Shown here piece by piece: positions 48,554 to 58,250 of a stretch of 64,000 bases of DNA. A program made the translations under genes and the position numbers. The notes beneath the pieces were generated by a model that had not been told where the DNA came from, ran no database searches, and worked only from the letters and a program-made list of their open reading frames with translations. Source of the DNA: Gemmatimonadota bacterium (GTDB taxonomy: Bacteria; Gemmatimonadota; Gemmatimonadetes; Longimicrobiales; Gaopeijiaceae); NCBI GenBank assembly GCA_022823145.1, contig JAJDXS010000083.1, forward strand, positions 1-64,000, in the 5' to 3' direction. Numbering within the stretch: the first letter of the stretch is position 1; each line of letters opens with the position of its first letter.

Positions 48554-50062
48554 CTACCGCCCTGGCAACCCGCCCGGCAGCTCCGGCGGCGCCCCCAGCA
48601 CGAAATCGCGCCGGTAGTACAGCGTTCCGCGCTTCACCGTCAGTTCCACCGAGCGCAGGCTCTCCGCGCCGGCCAGCGGGTCCTCGCGCAGGAAGACGAT
48701 GTTGGCGTGCTTGCCGGGCTCGAGCGTGCCGAACCGGTCGCCCATCCCGAGCGTGACGGCGCCGTGCAGCGAGGCCGCCTTCAAGGCGTCCAGCATCGGG
48801 ATGCCGACGTCCTCGTTGAGGAGGCGGATTTCCTCGTGCAGGGCAGGGAAGGTCGAATCGGGCGGGGTCATGCCGTCGGTGCCCGCCGCGATCAGGACGC
48901 CGGCCTCGTAGGCGCGGCGCGTCAGGGCCATGGCGTCGGCCGTCTCGCACCGGGGCCGCACCCCACGCCGCCGCCGGTCGATGGGTGGCGCGGGGGGACG
49001 GTCCGGGCCGGCGCGGGCACGGGCGCTGTCGCCAGCCTCCCCGGGGGGCCGCGCCCCGACCGTGTCGATCGCCGCCATGCGGCGCTGCCCGATCTCGACC
49101 ACGATCCGCAGCGTCGCATCGAGGACCGTGCCGTTCCGTTTCATCACTGCAAACACCGAATCGATAACCGGGTCGTCGAGGTCGACATCGACGAACCCGC
49201 TGCGGAGCCCCTCCTGGCCCTCGCGGAACACGTCGTCGGGGATCGCCGCGCTCCCGACATCGCACACATGGGACATCGAGCGCACCCCCGCGCGCGCGAC
49301 CTCCAGTGCCCGTGCCGGCCCGACGTGCACATGCGCCCACACCGGGATGCCCTGTCGGCGCGCCTCTCCTGCGATTGCCGCCAGCAGGTCGCCATCGATC
49401 GCGGCATAGGTCTTGATGCCGGTTGCCCATGTCCCGCGCGCCAGCGTCACCGCTTCCGCCAGGTCGGTCTCCCCGGTGACCGCCTGCATCCACGTTACCG
49501 CGCCCGGCGTCTCGCCGGCTGCCGAAGAGACCGTCCGCGGATCGGTGAAGAAATCGGGGCCGGCCATGAGCGCCGAGAAGTACAGGTCGGGCGCGTCGAT
49601 CTCCTTGACCAGCGAGGCGCGCTGCAGGTCCATGAGCGAGCGGACATCGCCCGCCATGTCCCGCGCGGTGGTGATGCCGCCGTAGAGGTACCGGTTCAGG
49701 ATGAACTCGGCCCGTGCGCGGTTCGCCATCGTGGCCACGTGGGTATGCGACTCGATCAGGCCCGGGATGGCGAACCAGGCGCTTCCATCCACCACCTCGG
49801 CACCGTCGCGCCGCTCATCGCCCAACTCGTCGGCAGGGAGGACCGCGACGATCTCCTCTCCCTCCAAAACGATGGCCATGTCCGACTGCGGACCCGCGCC
49901 CGTACCGTCGATCAGCGTGACGCCTTCGAAGACGATCCGCGTCGGCGCCTCCGCCTCTGCGGGTGCTCCGGCCTGCGCCTTCAGCCCGCGGGCGCCGGCC
50001 AGCGGCGCCACAGCTGCCGAGAGAGCGGTCACGATCGTGGTTGCGCAGCGCCTTGCGGTCAT
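48554..50062 (-). CDS. exported amidohydrolase (imidazolonepropionase-like)
   Basis: A 502-residue binuclear-metal amidohydrolase with a signal peptide (MTARRCATTIVTALSAAVAP). Metal motifs are LIESHTHVATM (HxH), the Lys in TGIKTYAAIDG, IPVWAHVHVG, VRSMSHVCD and the catalytic Asp in AAGTDGMTPP. A roughly 40-residue Arg/Pro/Ala-rich insert (PPGEAGDSARARAGPDRPPA and on) interrupts the barrel before LTRRAYEAGVLIAAG; it is a loop or an unusual expansion. The C-terminal GKHANIVFLREDPLAG returns to the beta-sandwich. It is divergent from the M1 aminopeptidase gene, with 67 bp between starts. Substrate unknown; relatives act on peptide-like or cyclic amides. Confidence 0.85.
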   Translation of the reverse strand: MTARRCATTIVTALSAAVAPLAGARGLKAQAGAPAEAEAPTRIVFEGVTLIDGTGAGPQSDMAIVLEGEEIVAVLPADELGDERRDGAEVVDGSAWFAIPGLIESHTHVATMANRARAEFILNRYLYGGITTARDMAGDVRSLMDLQRASLVKEIDAPDLYFSALMAGPDFFTDPRTVSSAAGETPGAVTWMQAVTGETDLAEAVTLARGTWATGIKTYAAIDGDLLAAIAGEARRQGIPVWAHVHVGPARALEVARAGVRSMSHVCDVGSAAIPDDVFREGQEGLRSGFVDVDLDDPVIDSVFAVMKRNGTVLDATLRIVVEIGQRRMAAIDTVGARPPGEAGDSARARAGPDRPPAPPIDRRRRGVRPRCETADAMALTRRAYEAGVLIAAGTDGMTPPDSTFPALHEEIRLLNEDVGIPMLDALKAASLHGAVTLGMGDRFGTLEPGKHANIVFLREDPLAGAESLRSVELTVKRGTLYYRRDFVLGAPPELPGGLPGR

Positions 50063-50129
50063 GGCTTTCCTCTCCGTCCTTGGGGTAGTACCCTTTCCGC
50101 ATCATTCCCCCGGAAACCCGGTACCGCAA

Positions 50130-51806
50130 ATGCCTGCTCGAATCGCCGCGCTGCTCGCTCTGGTCGCGACCGCCGCCTGCGGCTCGGCCCGAACCAGCCC
50201 CGAGCCGCTCCCCGTCGAGGCCGGCCTTCCCGCCGCGCCCGGCGAGTACGGCGGCATGGCGGATGTCCTCCACTACGATGTCGAGCTGTCACTCGGGGCG
50301 CCCGAAATCCAGGGCCGCGCGACACTGACCGTGCGTCCGAACGGTGCCGCCGAACTGCCGCTGGATTTCACGGGCATGGGCATCGGTGCCGTGCTCGCCG
50401 ACGGTCGCCCGGCCCGCTACGACTACGCCCGAGGCAAGCTCACGGTGACCCTTCCCCGAGGGCAGGGAGACGCTGACACCGACGTCGTGGTCGAGTACTT
50501 CGGCACCCCCGACGACGGCTTCGTCATCCGCGACAACGTGCACGGCGACCCCGTGGCGTTTGCCGACAACTGGCCCAACCGCGCCCGCTTCTGGCTCCCC
50601 TCGGTCGATCATCCGACCGACAAGGCGACCGTGAGCCTCACGGTGCACGCGCCCCCGGAGTGGCAGGTGATCGGGAACGGGGCGCTCGTGGGCAGCCCGG
50701 CCCCGGCACAGGCCGATGCGCTGGGGGGCGGCGAAGGGAGGAACACCTGGCGCTGGGCATCGGAGGTGCCGCAGCCCACCTACACCATGGTGGTCGGCGC
50801 GGCCGACTTCGCCGTCGAGTCGCTGGGGCGCGCGGCCTGCGGGAGCGCGCCCGCCAGCCCGGACCCGGACGGGTGCATCGACGTCTCCTTCTGGGCCTAT
50901 CCCGAGGACGTCGCCTTCGCCCGGCAGGTCTTCGACCGGGCTCCGGAGATGGTCGACTTCTTTACCCGCACGATCGGTCCCTATCCGTTCGCCAAGCTCG
51001 CCAACGTCCAGTCGGCGACCCGCTTTGGCGGCATGGAGAACGCGTCGGCGATCTTCTACTCGGAGCGGGCGATCGCCGCGAGCCGCCTGGGCGAGGGCAC
51101 CGTGGCCCACGAGGTTTCGCACCAGTGGTTCGGGGACTCGGTCACCGAGGCCGACTGGACCCACCTGTGGCTCTCCGAGGGCTTCGCTACCTACTTTGGC
51201 GCGCTGTTCTTCGAGGCCGCGGACGGTATCGGCGAATTCCGCGAGCGAATGGAGCGGAGCCGCCAGTCCTACCTGCGCTCCGGCGTCACGGCCCGTCCGA
51301 TCGTACCCGCGGATCCGCCGGAGAACCTCTTCGACCTGCTCAACGTCAACAACTACTCCAAGGGCGCCTGGGTGCTCCACATGCTCAGAGCCGTGGTCGG
51401 CGACGAGACCTTCTTCGAGGGCATGCGCGCCTACTACGAGCGGCATGCCTACGGCACCGTTCTGACCGACGACCTGCGGCAGGCCTTCGAGGATGTCTCG
51501 GATCGGCCCCTCGACTGGTTCTTCGACCAGTGGGTGTTTCAGCCGGGGTATCCGGTGCTGGAATCCGAATGGGAGATGTCAGGAGACGGGAGCGAGGTGG
51601 TGCTGACCGTGCGCCAGACGCAATCGGCCGACTGGCCCACCTTCCGACTCCCGCTGCAGGTGCGGGTGGTGCCGGGCGAGGCCCCCGGCGACGTCCAGGA
51701 CGAGATGATCGAGGTGACCGAACGGGAACAGATGTTCCGAATCAGCGTTCCCAGGGAGCCGGCCGATGTCCGAATCGATCCCGATGGCTGGGTGCTGAAG
51801 GGGTAG
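50130..51806 (+). CDS. M1 family aminopeptidase lipoprotein
   Basis: A 558-residue zinc aminopeptidase. The signal ends in a lipobox (ATAACGS). The exopeptidase motif reads RFGGMENASAIFY, the zinc motif HEVSHQWFGDSV, and the distal Glu is in LWLSEGFATYFG. The upstream saddle domain (YDVELSLGAPEIQGRATLTV) is present, but the long C-terminal ARM-repeat domain of full M1 proteins is absent; only a short beta end follows. It would trim N-terminal residues of peptides at the envelope. ATG at 50130 lies in a short stretch between divergent starts. Confidence 0.95.
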   Translation: MPARIAALLALVATAACGSARTSPEPLPVEAGLPAAPGEYGGMADVLHYDVELSLGAPEIQGRATLTVRPNGAAELPLDFTGMGIGAVLADGRPARYDYARGKLTVTLPRGQGDADTDVVVEYFGTPDDGFVIRDNVHGDPVAFADNWPNRARFWLPSVDHPTDKATVSLTVHAPPEWQVIGNGALVGSPAPAQADALGGGEGRNTWRWASEVPQPTYTMVVGAADFAVESLGRAACGSAPASPDPDGCIDVSFWAYPEDVAFARQVFDRAPEMVDFFTRTIGPYPFAKLANVQSATRFGGMENASAIFYSERAIAASRLGEGTVAHEVSHQWFGDSVTEADWTHLWLSEGFATYFGALFFEAADGIGEFRERMERSRQSYLRSGVTARPIVPADPPENLFDLLNVNNYSKGAWVLHMLRAVVGDETFFEGMRAYYERHAYGTVLTDDLRQAFEDVSDRPLDWFFDQWVFQPGYPVLESEWEMSGDGSEVVLTVRQTQSADWPTFRLPLQVRVVPGEAPGDVQDEMIEVTEREQMFRISVPREPADVRIDPDGWVLKG

Positions 51807-51889
51807 GCGCGGGCGGTTCGGGGCGTTATGATGGCTGCTTACGCACCGGCCGCGTCGGCCTGAAGTACATATTAAGGGAGAACACGGAC

Positions 51890-52870
51890 GTGTCATCTGC
51901 CGCGCATTTCGGATTCGAGCGCGACATTGTCGAGATAGAGGACCAGATCGCGCGGCTGCGCGCAATGGCGGGCAAGCGGGGGCTGGACGTCTCCGACGAA
52001 CTCCGGGTGCTCTCTGCCAAGCTCGACGTGCTGCGGGAAGAGACCTACCGCAACCTGGACCCGATGGAGCAGGTCCAGGTGGCCCGCCACCCGCGCCGCC
52101 CCTACACGCTGGACTACGTCGAGGCCGTCTTCACCGACTGGTTCGAGCTCAAGGGCGACCGGCGCTTCCGCGACGACGAAGCCATCGTCGGCGGATGGGC
52201 GCGGCTCGACGGACGGTCGGTCATGCTCATCGGGCACCAGAAGGGCCGCGACATGAAGGAGAACCTGCGGCGCAACTTCGGGATGCCACACCCCGAGGGC
52301 TACCGCAAGGCGCTCCGGCTGATGAAGATGGCCGAGAAGTTCCGCAAGCCGGTCGTGACGCTGATCGACACCCCGGGAGCCTACCCCGGCTTCGGCGCCG
52401 AGGAGCGCGGCCAGGCCGAGGCGATCGCGACCAACCTCCGCGAGATGGCCCGCCTGAGGGTGCCCACGATCTCGGTGGTGATCGGCGAAGGCGGATCGGG
52501 AGGCGCGCTCGCGCTGGGAGTCACCGACCGGATTCTGCTTCTGGAGCACTCCGTCTACTCGGTCATCTCGCCCGAGGGGTGCGCGGCGATCCTCTGGCGC
52601 TCCGCGGAGAAGCGGTCCGAGGCGGCGCGCGCCCTGCGCCTCACCTCGTCCGACCTGCTGAAGCTGGGCGTCGCGGACGAGGTCGTCCCCGAACCTCCGG
52701 GCGGTGCGCACGCCGACCCGGAGTCCACGATGACGAGCGTGGCCGCCGCCATTCTCCGGCACCTGGGCGAACTCGACGCACACGACACCGACTCGCTCGT
52801 TGCCAACCGGTGGGCCAAGTACGAGGCGATGGGCACCTGGAACGAGCCACCGGCAGACGCGGGGCGCTGA
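51890..52870 (+). CDS. accA: acetyl-CoA carboxylase carboxyltransferase subunit alpha
   Basis: A 326-residue AccA, transferring carboxyl from biotin to acetyl-CoA in fatty acid synthesis. The GTG at 51890 follows GGGAG nine bases upstream. Diagnostic motifs: FGFERDIVEIEDQIARLRAM, RHPRRPYTLDYVEAVFTDWF, GHQKGRDMKENLRRNFGMPH, LIDTPGAYPGFGAEERGQAE, VIGEGGSGGALALGVTDRIL and the SVISPEGCAAILWRSAEKRS region. Residues for CoA binding are conserved. The accD partner is not adjacent. Its stop is followed one base later by the PSP1 gene. Confidence 0.97.
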   Translation: MSSAAHFGFERDIVEIEDQIARLRAMAGKRGLDVSDELRVLSAKLDVLREETYRNLDPMEQVQVARHPRRPYTLDYVEAVFTDWFELKGDRRFRDDEAIVGGWARLDGRSVMLIGHQKGRDMKENLRRNFGMPHPEGYRKALRLMKMAEKFRKPVVTLIDTPGAYPGFGAEERGQAEAIATNLREMARLRVPTISVVIGEGGSGGALALGVTDRILLLEHSVYSVISPEGCAAILWRSAEKRSEAARALRLTSSDLLKLGVADEVVPEPPGGAHADPESTMTSVAAAILRHLGELDAHDTDSLVANRWAKYEAMGTWNEPPADAGR

Positions 52871-52871
52871 C

Positions 52872-53708
52872 GTGCCCGGCTTCGCGGAGGTCAGCTTCAA
52901 GGGTACTCGCCGCGGCTATTTCCGGTTCGACGCGCTCGAACTGGCGCCGGGCGACCGCGTCATCGTGCAGGCCGACCGGGGCGAGGACCTCGGCGAGGTG
53001 ACCGCCGTCGGCAACATCGCCGAGCGCAAGTGCTCGTCGTCTGGCGGCTGCGCGACACCCACGCCGACGCTACGCATCCTCCGCCTGGCCGGCGCCGACG
53101 AGGTGAGCCGCGCCCGCCACAAGACGGACGACGAGAGGCGGGCGCGCCGCGAGACGCGCAGGTACGTGGCCCGCCACGGTCTCAGGATGAAGGTGACCGA
53201 GACCGAGTGGCAGTTCGACCGCAAGAAGCTCATCGTGTACTTCACCGCCGAGAAGAGGGTGGACTTCCGCGCGCTGGTGCGCGACCTGGCCCGTGCCTTC
53301 CGCACGCGCATCGAACTCAAGCAGATCGGGGTGCGCGACGAGGCCGCGCTGCTGGGGGGTGTGGGGCGGTGCGGGCGGGAACTGTGCTGCTCGACCTGGC
53401 TCCCGGAGCTGAAGCCGGTCAGCCTGCAGCTGGCCAAGGACCAGAGCCTGTCGCTCAACCCGGCCCAGATTTCGGGCTGCTGCGGGCGCCTGATGTGCTG
53501 CCTCATGTACGAGCACGAGAGCTACGTCGACGCGCGCCGCCGGTTCCCGCGCGAAGGTCGCATACTGAGAACCGCCCGCGGACCCGAACGTGTGGTCAGC
53601 GTCAACATCTTCCGCGAAACGATTACCCTGCAGAACGACGAAGGCGAGCACCGCCTCGTCAGCGTCGACGAATTGAAAAGCGAAATGGCCTCCCGCCGCA
53701 GAAACTGA
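52872..53708 (+). CDS. PSP1/RicT family protein
   Basis: A 278-residue protein of the PSP1 domain family; RicT in Bacillus acts in an RNA-maturation and phosphorelay-associated complex. The conserved block is KKLIVYFTAEKRVDFRALVR, then DLARAFRTRIELKQIGVRDE. The Cys cluster is GRCGRELCCSTWL with SGCCGRLMCCLMYEHESY, able to hold an iron-sulfur cluster. GTG at 52872 begins one base after the accA stop. Gemmatimonadota-like genomes carry this protein next to housekeeping genes. Confidence 0.95.
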   Translation: MPGFAEVSFKGTRRGYFRFDALELAPGDRVIVQADRGEDLGEVTAVGNIAERKCSSSGGCATPTPTLRILRLAGADEVSRARHKTDDERRARRETRRYVARHGLRMKVTETEWQFDRKKLIVYFTAEKRVDFRALVRDLARAFRTRIELKQIGVRDEAALLGGVGRCGRELCCSTWLPELKPVSLQLAKDQSLSLNPAQISGCCGRLMCCLMYEHESYVDARRRFPREGRILRTARGPERVVSVNIFRETITLQNDEGEHRLVSVDELKSEMASRRRN

Positions 53709-53717
53709 GGCGATCTC

Positions 53718-55523
53718 ATGATGACCAAGCCCGCTCCGTCCCTGGCCGGTATCGCACTCTGCATGGCGGCCGCCGCCTGCACCGACGCCGGGCAGGACCA
53801 GACCGCCGGACCGTCGCCAGGCGCCGAGCTCGCCGCCATCGCCGAGGACGCCTGGCAGCGCCAGCTCGAGGTCGATTTCCGCGCCCGTGCCCGCGAAGGG
53901 CTGCCGCTCGACCGCATCCCCATGCCCACGCTCGATCGCGCCGAGGCCGACGCCGAGTTCAGCCGCACCGTCCTCGACCGCCTCGCCGCGATCGACACGG
54001 GCGCCCTGAGCCCCGACGAGACCATCACCTGGGAGGTCCTCCACCGCGGCGCGTCGATGACCATCGAGGGCCTGGACCACTACTGGGTGATCACCAACGT
54101 CCTCACCCCCTATTCCTCCGCGGTCGGGGGCCTGCGCCAGCTCTTCGGCATGGTGCCGGTCGCCGATGCCGCGGGCCGCGAGACTTACCTGAACCTGCTC
54201 TCCCAGGTCTCGGACGCGGTCGGCTTCGTGGAGTCGCACGCCCGCGGCCAGCTGGAGCGGGGAATCGTCGTTCCACAGCCCAACATGGATGCCGTGGTCG
54301 GGGTTGTTCGTGCGAATACCGCCCCGTTTTCCACCGGTCCCTTCGCGGTAGCGGAAGCCCGCCTCGGGGCGGAGGGCGAGGGTGGGGACACGGGTGCGGA
54401 AGCGGCCGCCTTCCTCGCCGAGGCCGAGCGCATCGTCGACGCCGAGATCAACCCCGCGCTCGAACGGCTCGCCGCCTTCCTCGACGGCGCCTACCGCGCC
54501 GCCGCGCCCCCCGAGGTCGGCCTGTCGCGCCAGCCCGGAGGGGAAGCGGCCTACCGCTACCTGGTGCGCCACCACACGACCATGGACATCACGCCGGAAG
54601 AGATCCACGAGATCGGGCTCCGGAACGTGGCGGAACTCGAGGAGCAGATGCTCGCCATCCAGCAGCGGATCGGCTTCGCGGGCTCGATCGACGATTTCAG
54701 GCGCTTCATCCCCACCAACCCGGACTACTTCCCCAAGTCCGTGGAGGAGGTCGCGCAGCGCTTCGATGAGCCGTCGCGCAGGTTCTTCGAACGCGCCGAC
54801 GAATTCTTCGCGACCAGGCCCGACGCCCCCTTCGGCGCCCGGCGCCTCGACCCCGCCCTCGAGGGCTCCCAGACCTTCGGCTACTACAACCCGCCCACCC
54901 CCACCGATCCGGTCGGCTACTACAACTTCAACGGCTCCGACCTGGACAAGCGCAGCTGGCTGACGTACGCCGGCATCTCGCTCCACGAGCTCTTCCCGGG
55001 GCACCACTTCCACATCACTCGCCAGTACGCCAACGAGGCGCTGCCGGACATCCGGCGCAACGGCATGCACACCGCCTACACCGAGGGCTGGGGGATGTAC
55101 TCGACCTTCCTCGGGATCGACTCGGGCTTCCTGGCCGACGATCCGCTCAGCGAGTACGGCGCGTACATGATGGAGATCTTCGTCGCCACGCGGCTCGTCG
55201 TCGACACGGGCATGAACCTGCTCGGCTGGACGCTCGAGGAGGGCCGCCAGTACATGCGCGACCACATCTTCGACTCCGAGACCCAGATCCGGAGCGAGTC
55301 GCTGCGCTACTCGACCGACATGCCGGGGCAGGCGCTCGGCTACCAGATGGGCAAGCGCGCCATCGTGGCGCTGCGCCGCAAGGCGGAGGCCGCCCTGGGC
55401 GACGACTTCGACCTGCGGCGCTTCCACGAGGCCGTGCTCGGACCGGGATCGCTGCCGATGACCGTGCTCGAGAGCCACATCGACCGTTTTATCGAGGACG
55501 AGCTCGCCGCCGCGGCCTCCTGA
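53718..55523 (+). CDS. DUF885 family exported peptidase-like protein
   Basis: A 601-residue protein with a signal peptide or lipobox (AAAACTD). It carries the full DUF885 zinc motif SLHELFPGHHFHITRQY (HExxPGHH) and the downstream Glu in TEGWGMYSTFLG. The helical catalytic scaffold and the QMGKRAIVALRRKAEAALGD end match. Members are predicted metal-dependent peptidases or dipeptide-like hydrolases. It is intact, unlike the divergent member at 41941. It precedes the M20 peptidase gene by 16 bp, in a row of peptide-degrading genes feeding the ABC importer. Confidence 0.9.
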   Translation: MMTKPAPSLAGIALCMAAAACTDAGQDQTAGPSPGAELAAIAEDAWQRQLEVDFRARAREGLPLDRIPMPTLDRAEADAEFSRTVLDRLAAIDTGALSPDETITWEVLHRGASMTIEGLDHYWVITNVLTPYSSAVGGLRQLFGMVPVADAAGRETYLNLLSQVSDAVGFVESHARGQLERGIVVPQPNMDAVVGVVRANTAPFSTGPFAVAEARLGAEGEGGDTGAEAAAFLAEAERIVDAEINPALERLAAFLDGAYRAAAPPEVGLSRQPGGEAAYRYLVRHHTTMDITPEEIHEIGLRNVAELEEQMLAIQQRIGFAGSIDDFRRFIPTNPDYFPKSVEEVAQRFDEPSRRFFERADEFFATRPDAPFGARRLDPALEGSQTFGYYNPPTPTDPVGYYNFNGSDLDKRSWLTYAGISLHELFPGHHFHITRQYANEALPDIRRNGMHTAYTEGWGMYSTFLGIDSGFLADDPLSEYGAYMMEIFVATRLVVDTGMNLLGWTLEEGRQYMRDHIFDSETQIRSESLRYSTDMPGQALGYQMGKRAIVALRRKAEAALGDDFDLRRFHEAVLGPGSLPMTVLESHIDRFIEDELAAAAS

Positions 55524-55539
55524 ACCCCTGACCACGCCT

Positions 55540-57102
55540 ATGTCACTTCCTGCACGCTTCACGCGCGCGGCGCTGCTTTCGGCCGCCGCCCTCCTTCCCA
55601 TCCCCCTCGCCGCGCAGTCCGGCGCCGATGTCGCGCAGGCCTACCGCCGCTCCCACGAGGCCGGGATCGTGCGCGACTTCGCCGAGCTCCTCACCTACCC
55701 CAACCGCGCCAGCGACACCGAGGACATCACGCGGAACGCGGTCTACATCCGCGACCTGTTGCGCGAGGCGGGCGCCGAGTCCGAGCTGCTCACCATCGAC
55801 GGCGCGGCGCCGCTCGTCTACGGCGAACTCAACGTGCCCGGCGCGACCCGCACCCTCGGCATCTACGTCCACTACGACGGCCAGCCCGTCGACCCGCGCA
55901 ACTGGACCCACCCGCCCTTCGAGCCCACGCTCTATTCGGCCTCGATGGAGGCGGGCGGCGAGCCCATCCCCATGCCCATGCCGGGCGAGGCGGTCGACCC
56001 CGAGTGGCGCGTATACGCGCGCTCCGCCGGCGACGACAAGGCGCCGATCTCGGCGGTCGTGACCGTGCTGCACGCCTTCCGCGATGGCGGCGTGACGCCC
56101 ACCTCCAACCTGGTCTTCTTCTTCGACGGCGAGGAAGAGGCGGGCTCGCGCAATCTCGAACGCTACATGGAGATGCGGGCCGAGAGGCTCGACGAGGTCG
56201 ACATCTGGCTCTTCTGCGACGGGCCAGCGCACCAGAGCGGGCGACCGCAGCTGACCTTCGGGGTGCGCGGTGCGATGGGGATGGAGGTGACCGTCTACGG
56301 GGCCACGCGCAATCTGCACTCCGGCCACTACGGCAACTGGACGCCCGACACGGGGAGCATTCTGGCGCACCTGCTCGCCTCGATGAAGGACGCCGACGGC
56401 AACGTGCTGGTCGAGGGCTGGTACGACACCGCCGAACCGATCGGCGAGGAGGAGCAGGCGGCGCTGGAATCGATCCCGGATGTGGATCCCCTGCTCCGTG
56501 AGGAACTGGGCCTGGCGTGGACCGAGGGCCAGCCCGAAACCATCGCCGAGCGGCTCCTGCTGCCCGCGCTGAACATCCGCGGCCTGACGAGCGGGAACAC
56601 CGGCGCGCTGGCCCGCAACGTGATCCCCAACACCGCGGTCGCCGCGCTCGGCATCCGTCTGGTCAAGGGCAACGATCCCGCCCACCTGCTCCAGCTCGTC
56701 GTGAACCACATTGAGCGGCAGGGCTTCCACGTCGTCTCGGAGGATCCCGACATGGAGACGCGGCTCCGCTACCCGCGCATCGCAAAGGTGACGGGCGGCG
56801 GTGGCTACCCGGCGGCCCGGACGGAGATGGCGGATCCCTTCGTGCAGCAGGTGATCGGGGCGGCGTCGCGCGCGGCCGACCGCGCCTTCGGGCCCGGCTC
56901 GCTGGTCCTCGCGCCGGGGATGGGCGGCACGCTGCCGCTCTACCTCTTCACCGACGTCGCGGGCAAACCCGCCATCGTGGTCCCGGTGGCCAATCACGAC
57001 AACAACCAGCACGCCCCGGACGAGAACCTGCGCATCGCCAACCTCTGGTACGCGATCGACCTCTACGCCGCGCTGCTCACGATGCCGCCGGGGGTATCGT
57101 GA
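55540..57102 (+). CDS. exported M20 family metallopeptidase
   Basis: A 520-residue di-zinc peptidase with a signal peptide (MSLPARFTRAALLSAAALLP). The dizinc residues are in GIYVHYDGQPVDP (His), GDDKAPISAVVTVLHAF (Asp), FDGEEEAGSRNLERYM (the Glu pair) and the final His in VANHDNNQHAPDENL. A dimerisation lid domain lies in the middle. Likely substrates are dipeptides or acylated amino acids. The next gene's GTG overlaps its stop (GTGA), so the ABC importer ATPase is translated with it. Confidence 0.95.
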   Translation: MSLPARFTRAALLSAAALLPIPLAAQSGADVAQAYRRSHEAGIVRDFAELLTYPNRASDTEDITRNAVYIRDLLREAGAESELLTIDGAAPLVYGELNVPGATRTLGIYVHYDGQPVDPRNWTHPPFEPTLYSASMEAGGEPIPMPMPGEAVDPEWRVYARSAGDDKAPISAVVTVLHAFRDGGVTPTSNLVFFFDGEEEAGSRNLERYMEMRAERLDEVDIWLFCDGPAHQSGRPQLTFGVRGAMGMEVTVYGATRNLHSGHYGNWTPDTGSILAHLLASMKDADGNVLVEGWYDTAEPIGEEEQAALESIPDVDPLLREELGLAWTEGQPETIAERLLLPALNIRGLTSGNTGALARNVIPNTAVAALGIRLVKGNDPAHLLQLVVNHIERQGFHVVSEDPDMETRLRYPRIAKVTGGGGYPAARTEMADPFVQQVIGAASRAADRAFGPGSLVLAPGMGGTLPLYLFTDVAGKPAIVVPVANHDNNQHAPDENLRIANLWYAIDLYAALLTMPPGVS

Positions 57103-58217
57103 CGGCCCGCCGGGACACCGCCCACGTCGACCCCGCCCACGTCGAGTTCAGGGGCGTGGCCAAGAGCTACGACGGACGCACCCTGGTCGTCGAGGACCTC
57201 GACCTGAGCATCCGCACCGGCGAGTTCGTGACGCTGCTCGGCCCTTCGGGATCGGGCAAGACCACGATCCTCATGATGCTGGCCGGGTTCCAGGTGCCCA
57301 CCGCCGGCGAGATCCTCCTCGACGGGCGGCCGATCCACGACCTGCCGCCGCGCAAGCGCGGGATCGGGATGGTCTTCCAGAACTACGCGCTCTTTCCCCA
57401 CATGACCGTGGGCGCGAACCTGGCGTTCCCGCTGGAGGTGAGGGGCATGGACGCTGCGGAGCGCGGCAGGCGGGTCGATCGCGCGCTTCGGCTGGTGCGC
57501 CTCGAAGGCTTCGCGGACCGCCGGCCGGGGCAGCTCTCGGGCGGCCAGCAGCAGCGTGTAGCGATCGCGCGCGCGCTGGTCTTCGAGCCCACTCTGGTGC
57601 TGATGGACGAGCCCCTCGGAGCGCTCGACCGCAGCCTGCGCGAGGAGATGCAGTACGAGATCCGGCGCATCCACCGCACTCTGGGCGTGACCGTGGTCTA
57701 CGTCACGCACGACCAGCAGGAGGCGATGGTCATGTCGGACCGGATCGCGGTGCTGCGGGGCGGCATCGTGGAGCAGATCGCGGCGCCCGAGGGGCTGTAC
57801 GAGGAGCCGGAGCGCGCCTTTGTCGCCCGTTTCATCGGCGAGAACAACCAGCTGCACGGCCGCGTCACGGCGATGCTGGACGGCGACGTGTGCGACGTGG
57901 AAACGGGGGGCGAGCAGATCCGCGCGCTGAAGGTGGCGCCCTGCGAGGCAGGGGACGATGTCACGCTGTCCATCCGGCCCGAGCGCGTCGCGATCAACCC
58001 GGAACCCGGCAGCTACCGGAACGTAGTGAGCGCCAGGGTGGAGGACCTGACCTTCCTGGGCGACCATCTGCGCATTCGTCTGGCCGCGTGTGGCCGTGAC
58101 GACTTCATCGCCACGATCCCGAACGTCCTGGGGCACGGCGGCCTGCTCGAGGGCGACGACGTTCGCATCGGGTGGACCGTCAGCGACTGCCGCGCCCTGG
58201 ACCACGAGCATCCCTGA
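57099..58217 (+). CDS. ABC importer ATPase (PotA-like, polyamine type)
   Basis: A 372-residue ABC ATPase. Walker A is LLGPSGSGKTTILMML, the signature LSGGQQQRVAIARAL, Walker B VLMDEPLGALDRSLR and the switch His in VTHDQQEAMVMSDRI. A TOBE domain follows at about 280-360. The layout matches ATPases of polyamine or iron importers. GTG at 57099 overlaps the M20 peptidase stop by four bases. It works with the binding protein at 58251 and the two permeases. Confidence 0.95.
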   Translation: MTARRDTAHVDPAHVEFRGVAKSYDGRTLVVEDLDLSIRTGEFVTLLGPSGSGKTTILMMLAGFQVPTAGEILLDGRPIHDLPPRKRGIGMVFQNYALFPHMTVGANLAFPLEVRGMDAAERGRRVDRALRLVRLEGFADRRPGQLSGGQQQRVAIARALVFEPTLVLMDEPLGALDRSLREEMQYEIRRIHRTLGVTVVYVTHDQQEAMVMSDRIAVLRGGIVEQIAAPEGLYEEPERAFVARFIGENNQLHGRVTAMLDGDVCDVETGGEQIRALKVAPCEAGDDVTLSIRPERVAINPEPGSYRNVVSARVEDLTFLGDHLRIRLAACGRDDFIATIPNVLGHGGLLEGDDVRIGWTVSDCRALDHEHP

Positions 58218-58250
58218 CCGGGCGCCCCCCGGCAACGAGAGGACCACGCC

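Noticed and set aside
53070..55601. Very long open frame on the minus strand, about 843 codons
   Set aside because: It is antisense to the PSP1 and DUF885 genes, whose proteins have clear motifs; GC-rich third positions often leave such antisense frames open.
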